Of a stretch of DNA of 6,658 nucleotides, positions 1-6,658 are shown one piece after another; position 1 is the first letter of the stretch; each line of letters begins with the position of its first letter. The notes beneath the pieces are model-generated. The model was not told the origin of the DNA and made no database searches. It saw only the letters and a program-made list of their open reading frames with translations. The stretch is taken from contig DMQP01000135.1 of NCBI GenBank assembly GCA_003455655.1, positions 1 through 6,658 of the forward strand. The letters are read 5' to 3'. The DNA comes from Treponema sp. Lineage in GTDB: Bacteria; Spirochaetota; Spirochaetia; Treponematales; Treponemataceae. The position numbers and the translations under genes were made by a program.

Positions 1-1918
1 GTTCCCCGAATTTAAGCCCAACAAAACAATAACAGTAACCAACTGGGTGCTTAACGCAATTGTCTTTGTTGTCTTCTTCTTCGTGCCTGGAGCTTTCTCT
101 GCAGTAAACATTACTCTGTCGGGAACTTATGAAATTGTTTCAAACAAAGTCTTTAGTGGTGCTTTAGCTTCGTTCTATCCACTTACTTGGTTTGAAACCA
201 TGAACATGCTCTACTTGTTTGTTATTCCTTTTGTAACAATGATTGTAACTTTGGTTCGTGCAGAAAATATGAAGGGAATGCTTGACCGTCAGCGCATGCG
301 TTTGTGTTCTTTGGGAATTTTTACTGAATGGATTGTCATGATTTTGATTAACTTGGGAGCTAAAAAGGTTCCTCTTATGTGGTCATTAATCATGCTTAGC
401 TTCATTCCTCAAGTATTGCTCTTTGTTCAAGCTGCTTGTACTCACGAAATAATTGACTTTAAGACATCAACTCGTCTTGAAACACGCATTATTTTCCGCT
501 TTATTATTCCAGCACTTGTTGCAGGCTCTACCTTCTATTTCTTCTGGCCACTTCTCGAAAGAGGAAAAATTCTTTTCTTCCTTGCATGGGTTGTCGCAAA
601 TGTTGCCTTTAACCTTCTTTGGTATTTCCTCACAGAATTCTTAGTTAGCAAAGATTTTATGCGCGACAGAAAGTATGAACCTTTCTTCGAAAAAGCGCTT
701 GCTGCTATTAAATACGAAGGAAACGGTAATGAAATTCCTAAGGAACTTTTCCATGCTTTCCATAAGTATGTAACTGTTTCTCACATGAACATTATGCTTG
801 ATTCAGGAGAAGGTGCTCTTGAAACCGTATGGGCAGATGACGACAAAAAGTTTTCTATTTCCTTTGAAGACTCAGGTTTTGATATTCTGCTTAACTTAAA
901 GCATCCAATCGTATTCCGCGAATGGCTTGCTCGTGACTACAACGTTGCACCTGCTCGCGAACAACTTCAGAAAATTCTTTCAGACACTGGCGCTGAAGCA
1001 TTTATTCTGTTAAACGAAGGTCGTCGTATTATTGGTCTTTTGCTTTTGTACAAAAAGATGGACAAAAACATTTACATGGACTATGACTACAAGGCCTTTA
1101 CAAAACTGTATTCTCAGTTCTTCCTGGCTGGCTATTATATGAAGAACATGATGAACGAATCTGTTGTCGGAACCGTTAACCGAGAAATCCGCATGTCAGG
1201 TCAGATCATTACTTCAATTCAGGAAAACATGGATCTTATTAAAAATGCCAAAGTTGATGCCGGATACAAAATGATTCCTGCACACAACATCGGTGGTGAA
1301 TTTATTGATATGATCCGTCTTACCGACACTCGCCACATTATTGTTGTTGGTTCAATGAACGGTAAGGGTATTGCTGCATCTATGAACATGGTTATTCTTA
1401 AGTCTGTAATTCGAACCTTCCTTTCTGAAATTAAAGACTTTAAGCAACTGGTTGAAAAAGTAAACCTCTTCATTCGTGATGAGCTTCCTAAGGGTTCATA
1501 CTTTGCTGGTATGTTTGCACTTGTTGATTTTTCTACAGACACAATGTATTACATCAACTGTGGAACTCCTGCTTTGTTTGTTTACACTAAGGCTTATAAC
1601 AATGTTATCGAAGTTCAGGGTGAAGGTAAGATTTTAGGTTTCGCAAAAGACATTGGTCCCCTTATTAAAGTCAAGAAAGTTAAGCTTGCTCCGGGTGATG
1701 TTGTTGTGTCTTGTACCGATGGTCTTATTGAAACGCAGTCTATTCGTAACGAAGCATTTGGTAAAGAGCGTGTTCAGCGTTCACTCATAGAAAACCTTAT
1801 GTATCCTGCAGGAAAAATTGCTCAGTTTACTTACGATGCACTGGTCAAGTTTACTTCTAAAGAACTTGATGACGACATAACTATATTCGTAATGAAGTAT
1901 TTGGGAGGTAGCAAATAA
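1..1918 (+). CDS. Membrane-anchored SpoIIE/RsbU-type PP2C protein with GAF-like domain (5' partial; possibly catalytically altered)
   Basis: This would be the phosphatase of a partner-switching module, removing phosphate from the STAS antagonist encoded next. The frame is open to the left edge with no stop, and the first possible start, GTG at 47, has no Shine-Dalgarno and lies at the beginning of a membrane helix, so the gene almost certainly starts outside the window. Residues below are counted from that GTG. About six hydrophobic helices span residues 1-200, resembling the multi-helix sensor of some 7TM histidine kinases. A GAF-like region follows at about 210-370, then a SpoIIE/PP2C domain at about 405-620. 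The late motifs are intact: CTDG with D558, and DDDIT at 608-612. The early ones are not: GGE at 416-418 replaces GGD, and GSMNGKG from 435 replaces the usual GDxxGxG. The fold assignment is firm; phosphatase activity is uncertain. The last codons carry the ribosome binding site of the STAS gene. Confidence 0.85.
   Translation, partial: FPEFKPNKTITVTNWVLNAIVFVVFFFVPGAFSAVNITLSGTYEIVSNKVFSGALASFYPLTWFETMNMLYLFVIPFVTMIVTLVRAENMKGMLDRQRMRLCSLGIFTEWIVMILINLGAKKVPLMWSLIMLSFIPQVLLFVQAACTHEIIDFKTSTRLETRIIFRFIIPALVAGSTFYFFWPLLERGKILFFLAWVVANVAFNLLWYFLTEFLVSKDFMRDRKYEPFFEKALAAIKYEGNGNEIPKELFHAFHKYVTVSHMNIMLDSGEGALETVWADDDKKFSISFEDSGFDILLNLKHPIVFREWLARDYNVAPAREQLQKILSDTGAEAFILLNEGRRIIGLLLLYKKMDKNIYMDYDYKAFTKLYSQFFLAGYYMKNMMNESVVGTVNREIRMSGQIITSIQENMDLIKNAKVDAGYKMIPAHNIGGEFIDMIRLTDTRHIIVVGSMNGKGIAASMNMVILKSVIRTFLSEIKDFKQLVEKVNLFIRDELPKGSYFAGMFALVDFSTDTMYYINCGTPALFVYTKAYNNVIEVQGEGKILGFAKDIGPLIKVKKVKLAPGDVVVSCTDGLIETQSIRNEAFGKERVQRSLIENLMYPAGKIAQFTYDALVKFTSKELDDDITIFVMKYLGGSK
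1903..1908 (+). promoter_or_regulatory. Shine-Dalgarno of the STAS gene
   Basis: GGGAGG lies inside the last codons of the SpoIIE-type gene, about nine bases before the ATG at 1918. Together with the TAATG stop-start overlap it fixes the STAS start and points to coupled translation. Confidence 0.75.
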
Positions 1919-2250
1919 TGGATCAGTTGTCTTTGCGTGAAAAAAAAGGTGCCAACTATGTTCTTATGGAAATGAATGGTGCCTGTAATGCCTACACCAT
2001 TTCAGAGTTCCGCGAAAAAGTATATAACAACATTACTCAAACAAATGTTGTACTTGATATGTCAGCTGTAGTTCAAGTTGATTCTTCTGGTATTGGAATT
2101 GTGCTTGCAGGCATTAACGACGGACTTAAGTATAAGACAAAACTTTTTATAATGAACCCTTCAGACAAAGCTCGCTATGCATTGGAAAAAACAGGATTTT
2201 ATGATACATTCAATATCATTCATTCTGTTACAGAGGTTTCTGATGCGTAA
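1918..2250 (+). CDS. STAS-domain anti-sigma factor antagonist (SpoIIAA/RsbV type)
   Basis: A 110-residue soluble protein made of a single STAS domain, the usual length for this family. In known systems the unphosphorylated antagonist binds an anti-sigma kinase and frees the sigma factor or another partner; the kinase inactivates it by phosphorylation and a SpoIIE/RsbU phosphatase reverses this. The signature VDSSGIG sits at residues 54-60, preceded by the beta-strand VVLDMS, and S56 aligns with the phosphorylated serine of SpoIIAA. The later strand KLFIMN and the helix beginning near residue 83, ending in a KTGF turn, are also typical. The ATG shares its A with the stop of the upstream SpoIIE-type gene. 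That adjacency makes the upstream protein the obvious partner, which is inference. No RsbW-like kinase or sigma factor is in the window, so the output of the module cannot be read from here. Confidence 0.92.
   Translation: MDQLSLREKKGANYVLMEMNGACNAYTISEFREKVYNNITQTNVVLDMSAVVQVDSSGIGIVLAGINDGLKYKTKLFIMNPSDKARYALEKTGFYDTFNIIHSVTEVSDA
2232..2236 (+). promoter_or_regulatory. Shine-Dalgarno that sets the carboxypeptidase start
   Basis: AGAGG lies six bases before the ATG at 2243, inside the 3' end of the STAS gene. It supports 2243 over the earlier in-frame ATG at 2177, because the protein from 2243 opens directly with a lipoprotein signal peptide. Confidence 0.7.
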
Positions 2251-3118
2251 ATTTTTAACTGCTGGTCTTTGTGGTGCTGTGCTTTTTCTTTGTCTTTCCT
2301 GTGGGCAAAAAACGGTAGCAAGGGGTAATGCGGCTCATGCTGCTTCTCCTACTGTTGCTCCCACTTCTTTAGAAACTGATGCTCCTCAACAAATGACAGC
2401 AGTAGATCCTGAAGTTGAAAAGTTAGGAGCAGTGCTTTCTTCTCTTTCTGAAAGAGCTAAGGCTGCAATTCCCAACGGAGATCCAAAAGAATTCCTTGCA
2501 GATTTACATGCGGTTCTTGCCGTAGAGCAGACTTTCCGTAGTGACGATCTTTCGCTTTATTATCTTATTGATAAAAAACATTATGTCGGTTCTGACTATG
2601 AACCCAAAGATCTTATGCCGGTAAAAAACAATGACTTGTGGAATGTTAGCCGCAATGATCTTTCGTTACGACCCGAAGCTTATCATGCCCTTGAAGAACT
2701 GTCTCGTGCTGCTCTTGCAGATGGCATAAAACTTATGGTTAGTTCTACATACCGTTCGTATTCTTACCAAGAGCGTTTGTTTGCTCGCTATGTTGCTCAA
2801 GATGGAGAAGAACTTGCAGAACGATACAGTGCTCGTCCTGGAACAAGTCAACACCAGTTGGGAGTTGCTGTAGACTTTGGTTCTATTACCGATGACTGGG
2901 GCGACACTAAAATGGGTAAGTGGGTGTACAACAATGCTGCAAAGTACGGTTGGTCACTCAGTTTTCCTCAGGGCTACGAAGATGTTACTGGCTACATGTG
3001 GGAATGTTGGCACTTCCGCTACATTGGCGTTGAAGCCTGTGAGTTCCAGAAAAAGTGGTTTGGTGACATTCAGCAGTTTATGCTGGAGTTTTTGTACGCT
3101 TGGGAAAACTATAAATAA
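2243..3118 (+). CDS. VanY-like D-alanyl-D-alanine carboxypeptidase lipoprotein (peptidase M15B)
   Basis: A predicted 291-residue zinc peptidase that removes the terminal D-alanine from peptidoglycan stem peptides in the envelope. It opens with a lipoprotein signal peptide: MRK, a hydrophobic stretch to residue 19, and a likely lipidated C20 in LCLSC. The cysteine at -3 departs from the strict lipobox, but spirochete lipoboxes are known to be relaxed. A Ser/Thr/Ala/Pro-rich linker follows to about residue 55. The M15B domain covers about 100-265: SSTYRSY at 167-173 with substrate-binding R171, SARPGTSQHQLG at 196-207 with zinc ligand H204, D211 in AVDFG, and ECWHFRY at 254-260 with catalytic E254 and zinc ligand H257. 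All active-site residues are present, so it should be active. Its ATG overlaps the STAS stop by 8 bases, suggesting coupled expression. The exact substrate (D,D- versus L,D-peptide, as in related DacB/LdcB enzymes) cannot be settled from sequence. Confidence 0.9.
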   Translation: MRKFLTAGLCGAVLFLCLSCGQKTVARGNAAHAASPTVAPTSLETDAPQQMTAVDPEVEKLGAVLSSLSERAKAAIPNGDPKEFLADLHAVLAVEQTFRSDDLSLYYLIDKKHYVGSDYEPKDLMPVKNNDLWNVSRNDLSLRPEAYHALEELSRAALADGIKLMVSSTYRSYSYQERLFARYVAQDGEELAERYSARPGTSQHQLGVAVDFGSITDDWGDTKMGKWVYNNAAKYGWSLSFPQGYEDVTGYMWECWHFRYIGVEACEFQKKWFGDIQQFMLEFLYAWENYK

Positions 3119-3119
3119 T

Positions 3120-4055
3120 CTATTCGTCTAAATTATGGGGAGCAAGTCCAAAGCGTTCTTCTGGCTGGTGACTGTCGCTTCCCATTGGTTCTACATGAAT
3201 CATAACATCATACACATCTGAAATTTCATTCCGAATAGCATTTTCTACTTGTTCAGCTTTTTCATGGGCATCGTAAACACTAATGCTAGGGTTTACTTCT
3301 ATGTCCATGCTTATGTCCCACTTCGAAGCAATTTTTCTAATTCGTGCACGGTGCGGATTAAAAACTCCTTCGACAGAAGTTGCTGCTGAAAAAATTTTTT
3401 TGTAAAGCGATTTATCTGTGTTGCCGTCCATAAGTTCCATGTTTAAATCTTTAAACAGCATGACGGCATTTTTTACAACCCAGGCTCCAACAATAAGTGC
3501 AATAATGGGGTCTAAGATAGGACAGTTAAAAATACGTGATGCACCTAAACCCACAAGCACTGCTGCAGAAAGTACAATGTCGTTTCGCATGTTTTCTGCA
3601 TTGGCACGAACAATGTCGGAATTTGCTTTTTTTGCCAAAGCGTATTGCGAAAGAGTTAGCAGTGTTTTTCCGCAAATAGAAATAACAGAAGCTAAAACGG
3701 CAACAAGAGAAACTTCTGTAAATGATTGGTCGCTTATAAGACGTTTAAGTGCAGAAATAAACAGTTCACTTCCTGCAAGAAAAATAACAAAGGCAAGAAT
3801 CATTGTAGCAACTGTTTCTGCTCTCTCGTGCCCCCAGGGATGTTCTTTGTCTCCTGGTTTAGCGATAATGCCACTTATAACAAGGGTAACAATTGCAATC
3901 AGTACATCCGTCGAAGAATCAATGCCATCTCCCAATACTGCAAGGGACTGTGACATAAATGCCATAATCAGCTTTATTGCAGCAAGGGCTAGGTTTCCCA
4001 CCAAAGCAATAACTCCTGCTCGGCGGATGTAAGCTGTTCTTTTTTTTGTTTCCAT
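3120..4055 (-). CDS. Cation diffusion facilitator (CDF) family divalent metal exporter
   Basis: A 311-residue inner-membrane transporter that exports divalent metal ions, normally by proton antiport as a homodimer. The length is typical. Six helices fall at about 12-34, 38-63, 82-104, 113-139, 150-176 and 180-200, followed by a cytosolic dimerisation domain at about 210-292. Transport-site residues aligned to FieF/YiiP are D46 and D50 in helix 2 and N155 and D159 in helix 5, so the helix 5 histidine of zinc-type members is an asparagine. The second site is kept in PGDKEHPWGH (D69, H72, H76). In the C-terminal domain H235, H264 and H287 are present, while D251 stands where FieF has a histidine. 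Manganese, iron or cobalt seems at least as likely as zinc, but substrate prediction from these residues is weak. The start lies 2 bases after the leuS stop with no Shine-Dalgarno, suggesting reinitiation by ribosomes finishing leuS. Confidence 0.93.
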   Translation of the reverse strand: METKKRTAYIRRAGVIALVGNLALAAIKLIMAFMSQSLAVLGDGIDSSTDVLIAIVTLVISGIIAKPGDKEHPWGHERAETVATMILAFVIFLAGSELFISALKRLISDQSFTEVSLVAVLASVISICGKTLLTLSQYALAKKANSDIVRANAENMRNDIVLSAAVLVGLGASRIFNCPILDPIIALIVGAWVVKNAVMLFKDLNMELMDGNTDKSLYKKIFSAATSVEGVFNPHRARIRKIASKWDISMDIEVNPSISVYDAHEKAEQVENAIRNEISDVYDVMIHVEPMGSDSHQPEERFGLAPHNLDE

Positions 4056-4057
4056 TT

Positions 4058-6610
4058 TTATTTTACAACAACATTAACCAGTTTTCCGGGAACAACAATT
4101 ATTTTTGCAACTGTTTTACCTTCAGTAAATTTCTTAAAGCCTTCGGTTTCTTTTGCCATAGCTTCAAGACTTGCGCTGTCGGCATCTGCACTTGCTTCAA
4201 ATTTTGCTCTCAGTTTTCCGTTAATCATAACAGGGAATTCTTTTGTGTCTTCCTTGCAGTATTCTTCACTAAAGACAGGCCAACTTTCGTAAGCAACTGT
4301 TTTGTCATGTCCTGCTTTCTGCCACAATTCTTCGCCTAAGTGAGGAGCGTAGCAGGCAAGCATTTTAACAAAACCTTCCCACATTGCGCGAGGAATAGAT
4401 TCAGCTTTGCTTGCTTCGTTGATAAAAATCATCATCTGACTTATTGCAGTGTTGAAGTTTAAACTTTCAGTGTCATCACTTACTTTCTTTACGGTCTTTG
4501 CGTATGTTTTGCGCAAGTCAGAAAGTTTTTTGTCTTCAATCTTTCCAGTAATGTCAATGTCTGAAAGTGGTTTTTCACCAATAGCCCATACTTTTTCGAG
4601 GAAGCGGTTTACACCAATTAAGCCCTGAGTGTTCCACGGTTTTGAAACAGTAAGTGGTCCCATAAACATTTCGTACATGCGAACACTGTCTGCTCCGTAC
4701 TGTGCAATCATTTCGTCTGGATTAACAACATTTTTGAGAGACTTACTCATCTTTGCAATAATGCGTTCAAGTTTTTCGTGAGTGTCTTTGTCTTCAAAAA
4801 CACCGGGGCTTACTTCAACTGCCTGGTCTACGGGAATAAGAGATTTTGCTTTGTTCTGGAAAGCAAAAGAAGTAATCATTCCCTGATTGATAAGACGCTG
4901 GAAAGGTTCTTTTGTACTAACTGCTCCAATGTCGTACAATACTTTGTGCCAGAAGCGGCTGTATAAAAGGTGAAGTACTGCGTGTTCTGCTCCGCCGACA
5001 TACAAGTCTACCGGCATCCAGTATTCTTCTGCTTCTTTTGAAACAAAGGCTTTGTCATTTTTGGGATCCAAATAGCGAAGATAATACCAACAACTTCCTG
5101 CCCACTGAGGCATAGTGTTTGTTTCTCGTTTTGCTTTACCACCGCATTTAGGACATGAACAGTTAACCCAGTCTTCAATTCCTGCAAGGGGAGATTCTCC
5201 TGTTCCTGTTGGCTGATATGTTTTAACATTGGGAAGTTCAAGAGGCAGTTCTTCTTCGGGAACAGGAACAGTTCCGCATTTGGGACAGTGAACCAAAGGA
5301 ATGGGTTCTCCCCAGTAACGCTGACGGCTGAAGACCCAGTCGCGCAGTTTGTAGTTAACTGCTTTTTTGCCGATTCCTTTTTCCGCAAGAAATTCAAGCA
5401 TTTTTGCAATGGCGTCTTTTTTGTTAAGTCCGTTAAGGAAGTCTGAGTTTACGTGAATGCCGTCTTCGGTCCATGCCTGTTGTTGAACATCAACTTCGCT
5501 CTTCAGAACTTCAATAATGGGAAGATTAAACTTCTTTGCAAAGTCCCAGTCGCGAGTGTCGTGTGCAGGAACAGCCATGATAGCACCTGTTCCGTAAGAA
5601 ATAAGAACATAATCTGCAATCCAAATAGGAATGAGTTTTCCGTTTACTGGGTTTATTGCATAGCTTCCACTAAATACACCAGTTTTGTCTTTAGCAAGAT
5701 CGGTACGCTCCAAATCTGATTTTTTTGCAGCTGCTTCTACATAGGCTTCGACAGCCTCTTTTTGTTCACTCGTGGTAAGCGTTTTAACCAGTTTGTGTTC
5801 TGGAGAAATAACCATGTAAGTTGCGCCAAAGAGTGTGTCACATCTTGTGGTGTAAACGGTAAGTTTTTGGTCTGTAGCTTTGCCATCTTTGTCTGCAACG
5901 GTAAAGTTTACTTCTGCACCTTCGCTTTTTCCGATCCAGTTTTTTTGCATAAGCTTTACGCTTTCTGGCCAGTCAAGTCCGTCAAGATCTGACAGAAGTC
6001 GTTCTGCATAAGCGGTAATTTTTAAAATCCACTGACGAATTGTTTTGTGAGTAACTTCAGCACCACAGCGGTCACAGTGACCTTCTTTAACTTCTTCGTT
6101 TGCAAGACCTGTCTTACATGAAGGACACCAGTTGATAGGTGTTTCTGCTTCGTAAGCAAGACCTCTTTTGTACAATTGTAAGAAAATCCACTGAGTCCAC
6201 TTGTAGTAGTCACTGGTACAAGTTATAACTTCGCGGTCCCAGTCGTAAGAAAAGCCCAAAGCTTTTATTTGCTGAGTAAAGTGTTCGATGTTTTGGAAAG
6301 TTGTTGTTGCAGGATGAGTTCCTGTTTTGATTGCATAGTTTTCTGCAGGAAGACCAAAGGCATCGTATCCCATAGGATGCAGAACATTGTAACCCTTCAT
6401 GCGAAGATACCGACACCAAATGTCAGTAGCAGTGTAGCCCTCCGGATGTCCAACATGCAGTCCCGCTCCCGAAGGATAGGGAAACATGTCCAAAACATAG
6501 CGTCTTTTATCTTTAGGAAAGCGAGCATCTTCAGTAACGCGGAAAGTCTTGTTACTATCCCAATATTTTTGCCACTTAGGTTCAATGTTTTTAAAGTCAT
6601 AATTAGACAT
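4058..6610 (-). CDS. leuS: Leucyl-tRNA synthetase
   Basis: Class I aminoacyl-tRNA synthetase that charges tRNA-Leu with leucine in the cytoplasm. At 850 residues it is full length for the bacterial form. In order: PYPSG at 44-48 and the HIGH motif as HVGH at 52-55; a zinc-finger pair C162/C165 and C179/C182; the CP1 editing domain at about 225-415, with the threonine-rich motif TTRCDT at 254-259 and HDTRD at 350-354, where D354 aligns with E. coli D345 that holds the mischarged amino acid; a second cysteine cluster C442/C445 and C486/C489; KMSKS at 620-624; then the anticodon-binding helical domain and a C-terminal domain ending in the beta-rich tail [15 protein letters not shown]259 aligns with E. 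coli T252, which blocks leucine from the editing site. The cysteine at 257 replaces the usual proline. The ATG at 6610 has a strong Shine-Dalgarno. The CDF transporter gene follows directly. Confidence 0.98.
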   Translation of the reverse strand: MSNYDFKNIEPKWQKYWDSNKTFRVTEDARFPKDKRRYVLDMFPYPSGAGLHVGHPEGYTATDIWCRYLRMKGYNVLHPMGYDAFGLPAENYAIKTGTHPATTTFQNIEHFTQQIKALGFSYDWDREVITCTSDYYKWTQWIFLQLYKRGLAYEAETPINWCPSCKTGLANEEVKEGHCDRCGAEVTHKTIRQWILKITAYAERLLSDLDGLDWPESVKLMQKNWIGKSEGAEVNFTVADKDGKATDQKLTVYTTRCDTLFGATYMVISPEHKLVKTLTTSEQKEAVEAYVEAAAKKSDLERTDLAKDKTGVFSGSYAINPVNGKLIPIWIADYVLISYGTGAIMAVPAHDTRDWDFAKKFNLPIIEVLKSEVDVQQQAWTEDGIHVNSDFLNGLNKKDAIAKMLEFLAEKGIGKKAVNYKLRDWVFSRQRYWGEPIPLVHCPKCGTVPVPEEELPLELPNVKTYQPTGTGESPLAGIEDWVNCSCPKCGGKAKRETNTMPQWAGSCWYYLRYLDPKNDKAFVSKEAEEYWMPVDLYVGGAEHAVLHLLYSRFWHKVLYDIGAVSTKEPFQRLINQGMITSFAFQNKAKSLIPVDQAVEVSPGVFEDKDTHEKLERIIAKMSKSLKNVVNPDEMIAQYGADSVRMYEMFMGPLTVSKPWNTQGLIGVNRFLEKVWAIGEKPLSDIDITGKIEDKKLSDLRKTYAKTVKKVSDDTESLNFNTAISQMMIFINEASKAESIPRAMWEGFVKMLACYAPHLGEELWQKAGHDKTVAYESWPVFSEEYCKEDTKEFPVMINGKLRAKFEASADADSASLEAMAKETEGFKKFTEGKTVAKIIVVPGKLVNVVVK

Positions 6611-6616
6611 ATCTTA

Positions 6617-6623
6617 TCTCCTT
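6617..6623 (-). promoter_or_regulatory. Shine-Dalgarno of leuS
   Basis: AAGGAGA on the minus strand, six bases before the leuS ATG, is a near-perfect ribosome binding site and confirms the start at 6610. Confidence 0.9.
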
Positions 6624-6634
6624 GTAATAACCGT

Positions 6635-6640
6635 TTTATA
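6635..6640 (-). promoter_or_regulatory. Possible -10 element of a leuS promoter
   Basis: TATAAA on the minus strand lies 24 bases before the leuS ATG. It would give a very short leader, leaving no room for a T-box or attenuator downstream of it. The TTGCCA nearby is only about 7 bases upstream, too close to serve as its -35, and the proper -35 region falls at or beyond the window edge. This is a weak call. Confidence 0.25.
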
Positions 6641-6658
6641 AGCAGACTGGCAAAAATA

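Noticed and set aside
1219..1542. 107-codon open frame on the minus strand
   Set aside because: It is antisense to the conserved SpoIIE domain, with no recognisable product or ribosome site.
2177..2242. Longer form of the carboxypeptidase starting at the ATG at 2177
   Set aside because: It would place 22 residues before the lipoprotein signal peptide and overlap the STAS gene by 74 bases. The ATG at 2243 has a Shine-Dalgarno and gives a clean MRK signal peptide.
3155..3182. Short inverted repeat (AAGCG ... CGCTT) as a terminator of the left operon
   Set aside because: The stem is about 5 bp with a loop of roughly 18-20 bases and no T-run, so it is unlikely to form a functional terminator.
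3418..4032. 204-codon open frame on the plus strand
   Set aside because: It lies wholly antisense to the CDF gene, has no Shine-Dalgarno or recognisable domain, and mirrors the codon pattern of the real gene.
4040..4047. T-run as a possible terminator for plus-strand transcripts
   Set aside because: No stable hairpin precedes it, and it is simply the complement of the lysine codons at the start of the CDF gene.
5008..5409. 133-codon open frame on the minus strand
   Set aside because: It is an out-of-frame reading of leuS across the second cysteine cluster; the leuS frame is intact and conserved here.
6611..6658. T-box or other leader regulation of leuS
   Set aside because: Only 48 bases upstream are visible and they contain no T-box-like sequence; anything further upstream cannot be judged.

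Overview
The window is almost wall-to-wall coding sequence: five genes in two convergent operons, with only about 48 bases of non-coding DNA, at the right edge. It looks like chromosomal housekeeping DNA from a moderately AT-rich spirochete, most likely a Treponema. That guess rests on the overall character of the proteins, the relaxed lipobox, and the combination of a membrane-bound SpoIIE-type protein with a STAS protein. No database search backs it.

Left operon (+ strand, 1-3118). A SpoIIE/RsbU-type membrane protein enters from beyond the left edge with its 5' end missing. It is followed by a STAS-domain anti-sigma-factor antagonist (1918-2250) and a VanY-like M15 D,D-carboxypeptidase lipoprotein (2243-3118). 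The first junction is a TAATG overlap of 1 base and the second an 8-base overlap, each with a Shine-Dalgarno inside the upstream gene, so the three are probably co-transcribed and translationally coupled. The first two are the classic phosphatase and antagonist halves of a partner-switching module. The anti-sigma kinase half is not in the window. The third gene trims peptidoglycan stem peptides in the envelope.

Right operon (- strand, 6610-3120). leuS, a full-length bacterial leucyl-tRNA synthetase with a good Shine-Dalgarno, is followed after 2 bases by a cation diffusion facilitator (CDF) metal exporter with no Shine-Dalgarno of its own. The two operons meet tail to tail with a single base between their stop codons and no visible terminator.

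I see no mobile element, CRISPR array, RNA gene or clearly novel system. The points most worth checking are the SpoIIE-type domain, which lacks two of the usual metal-binding aspartates and may be a pseudophosphatase, and the CDF, whose metal-site residues are not the zinc-type His/Asp set.
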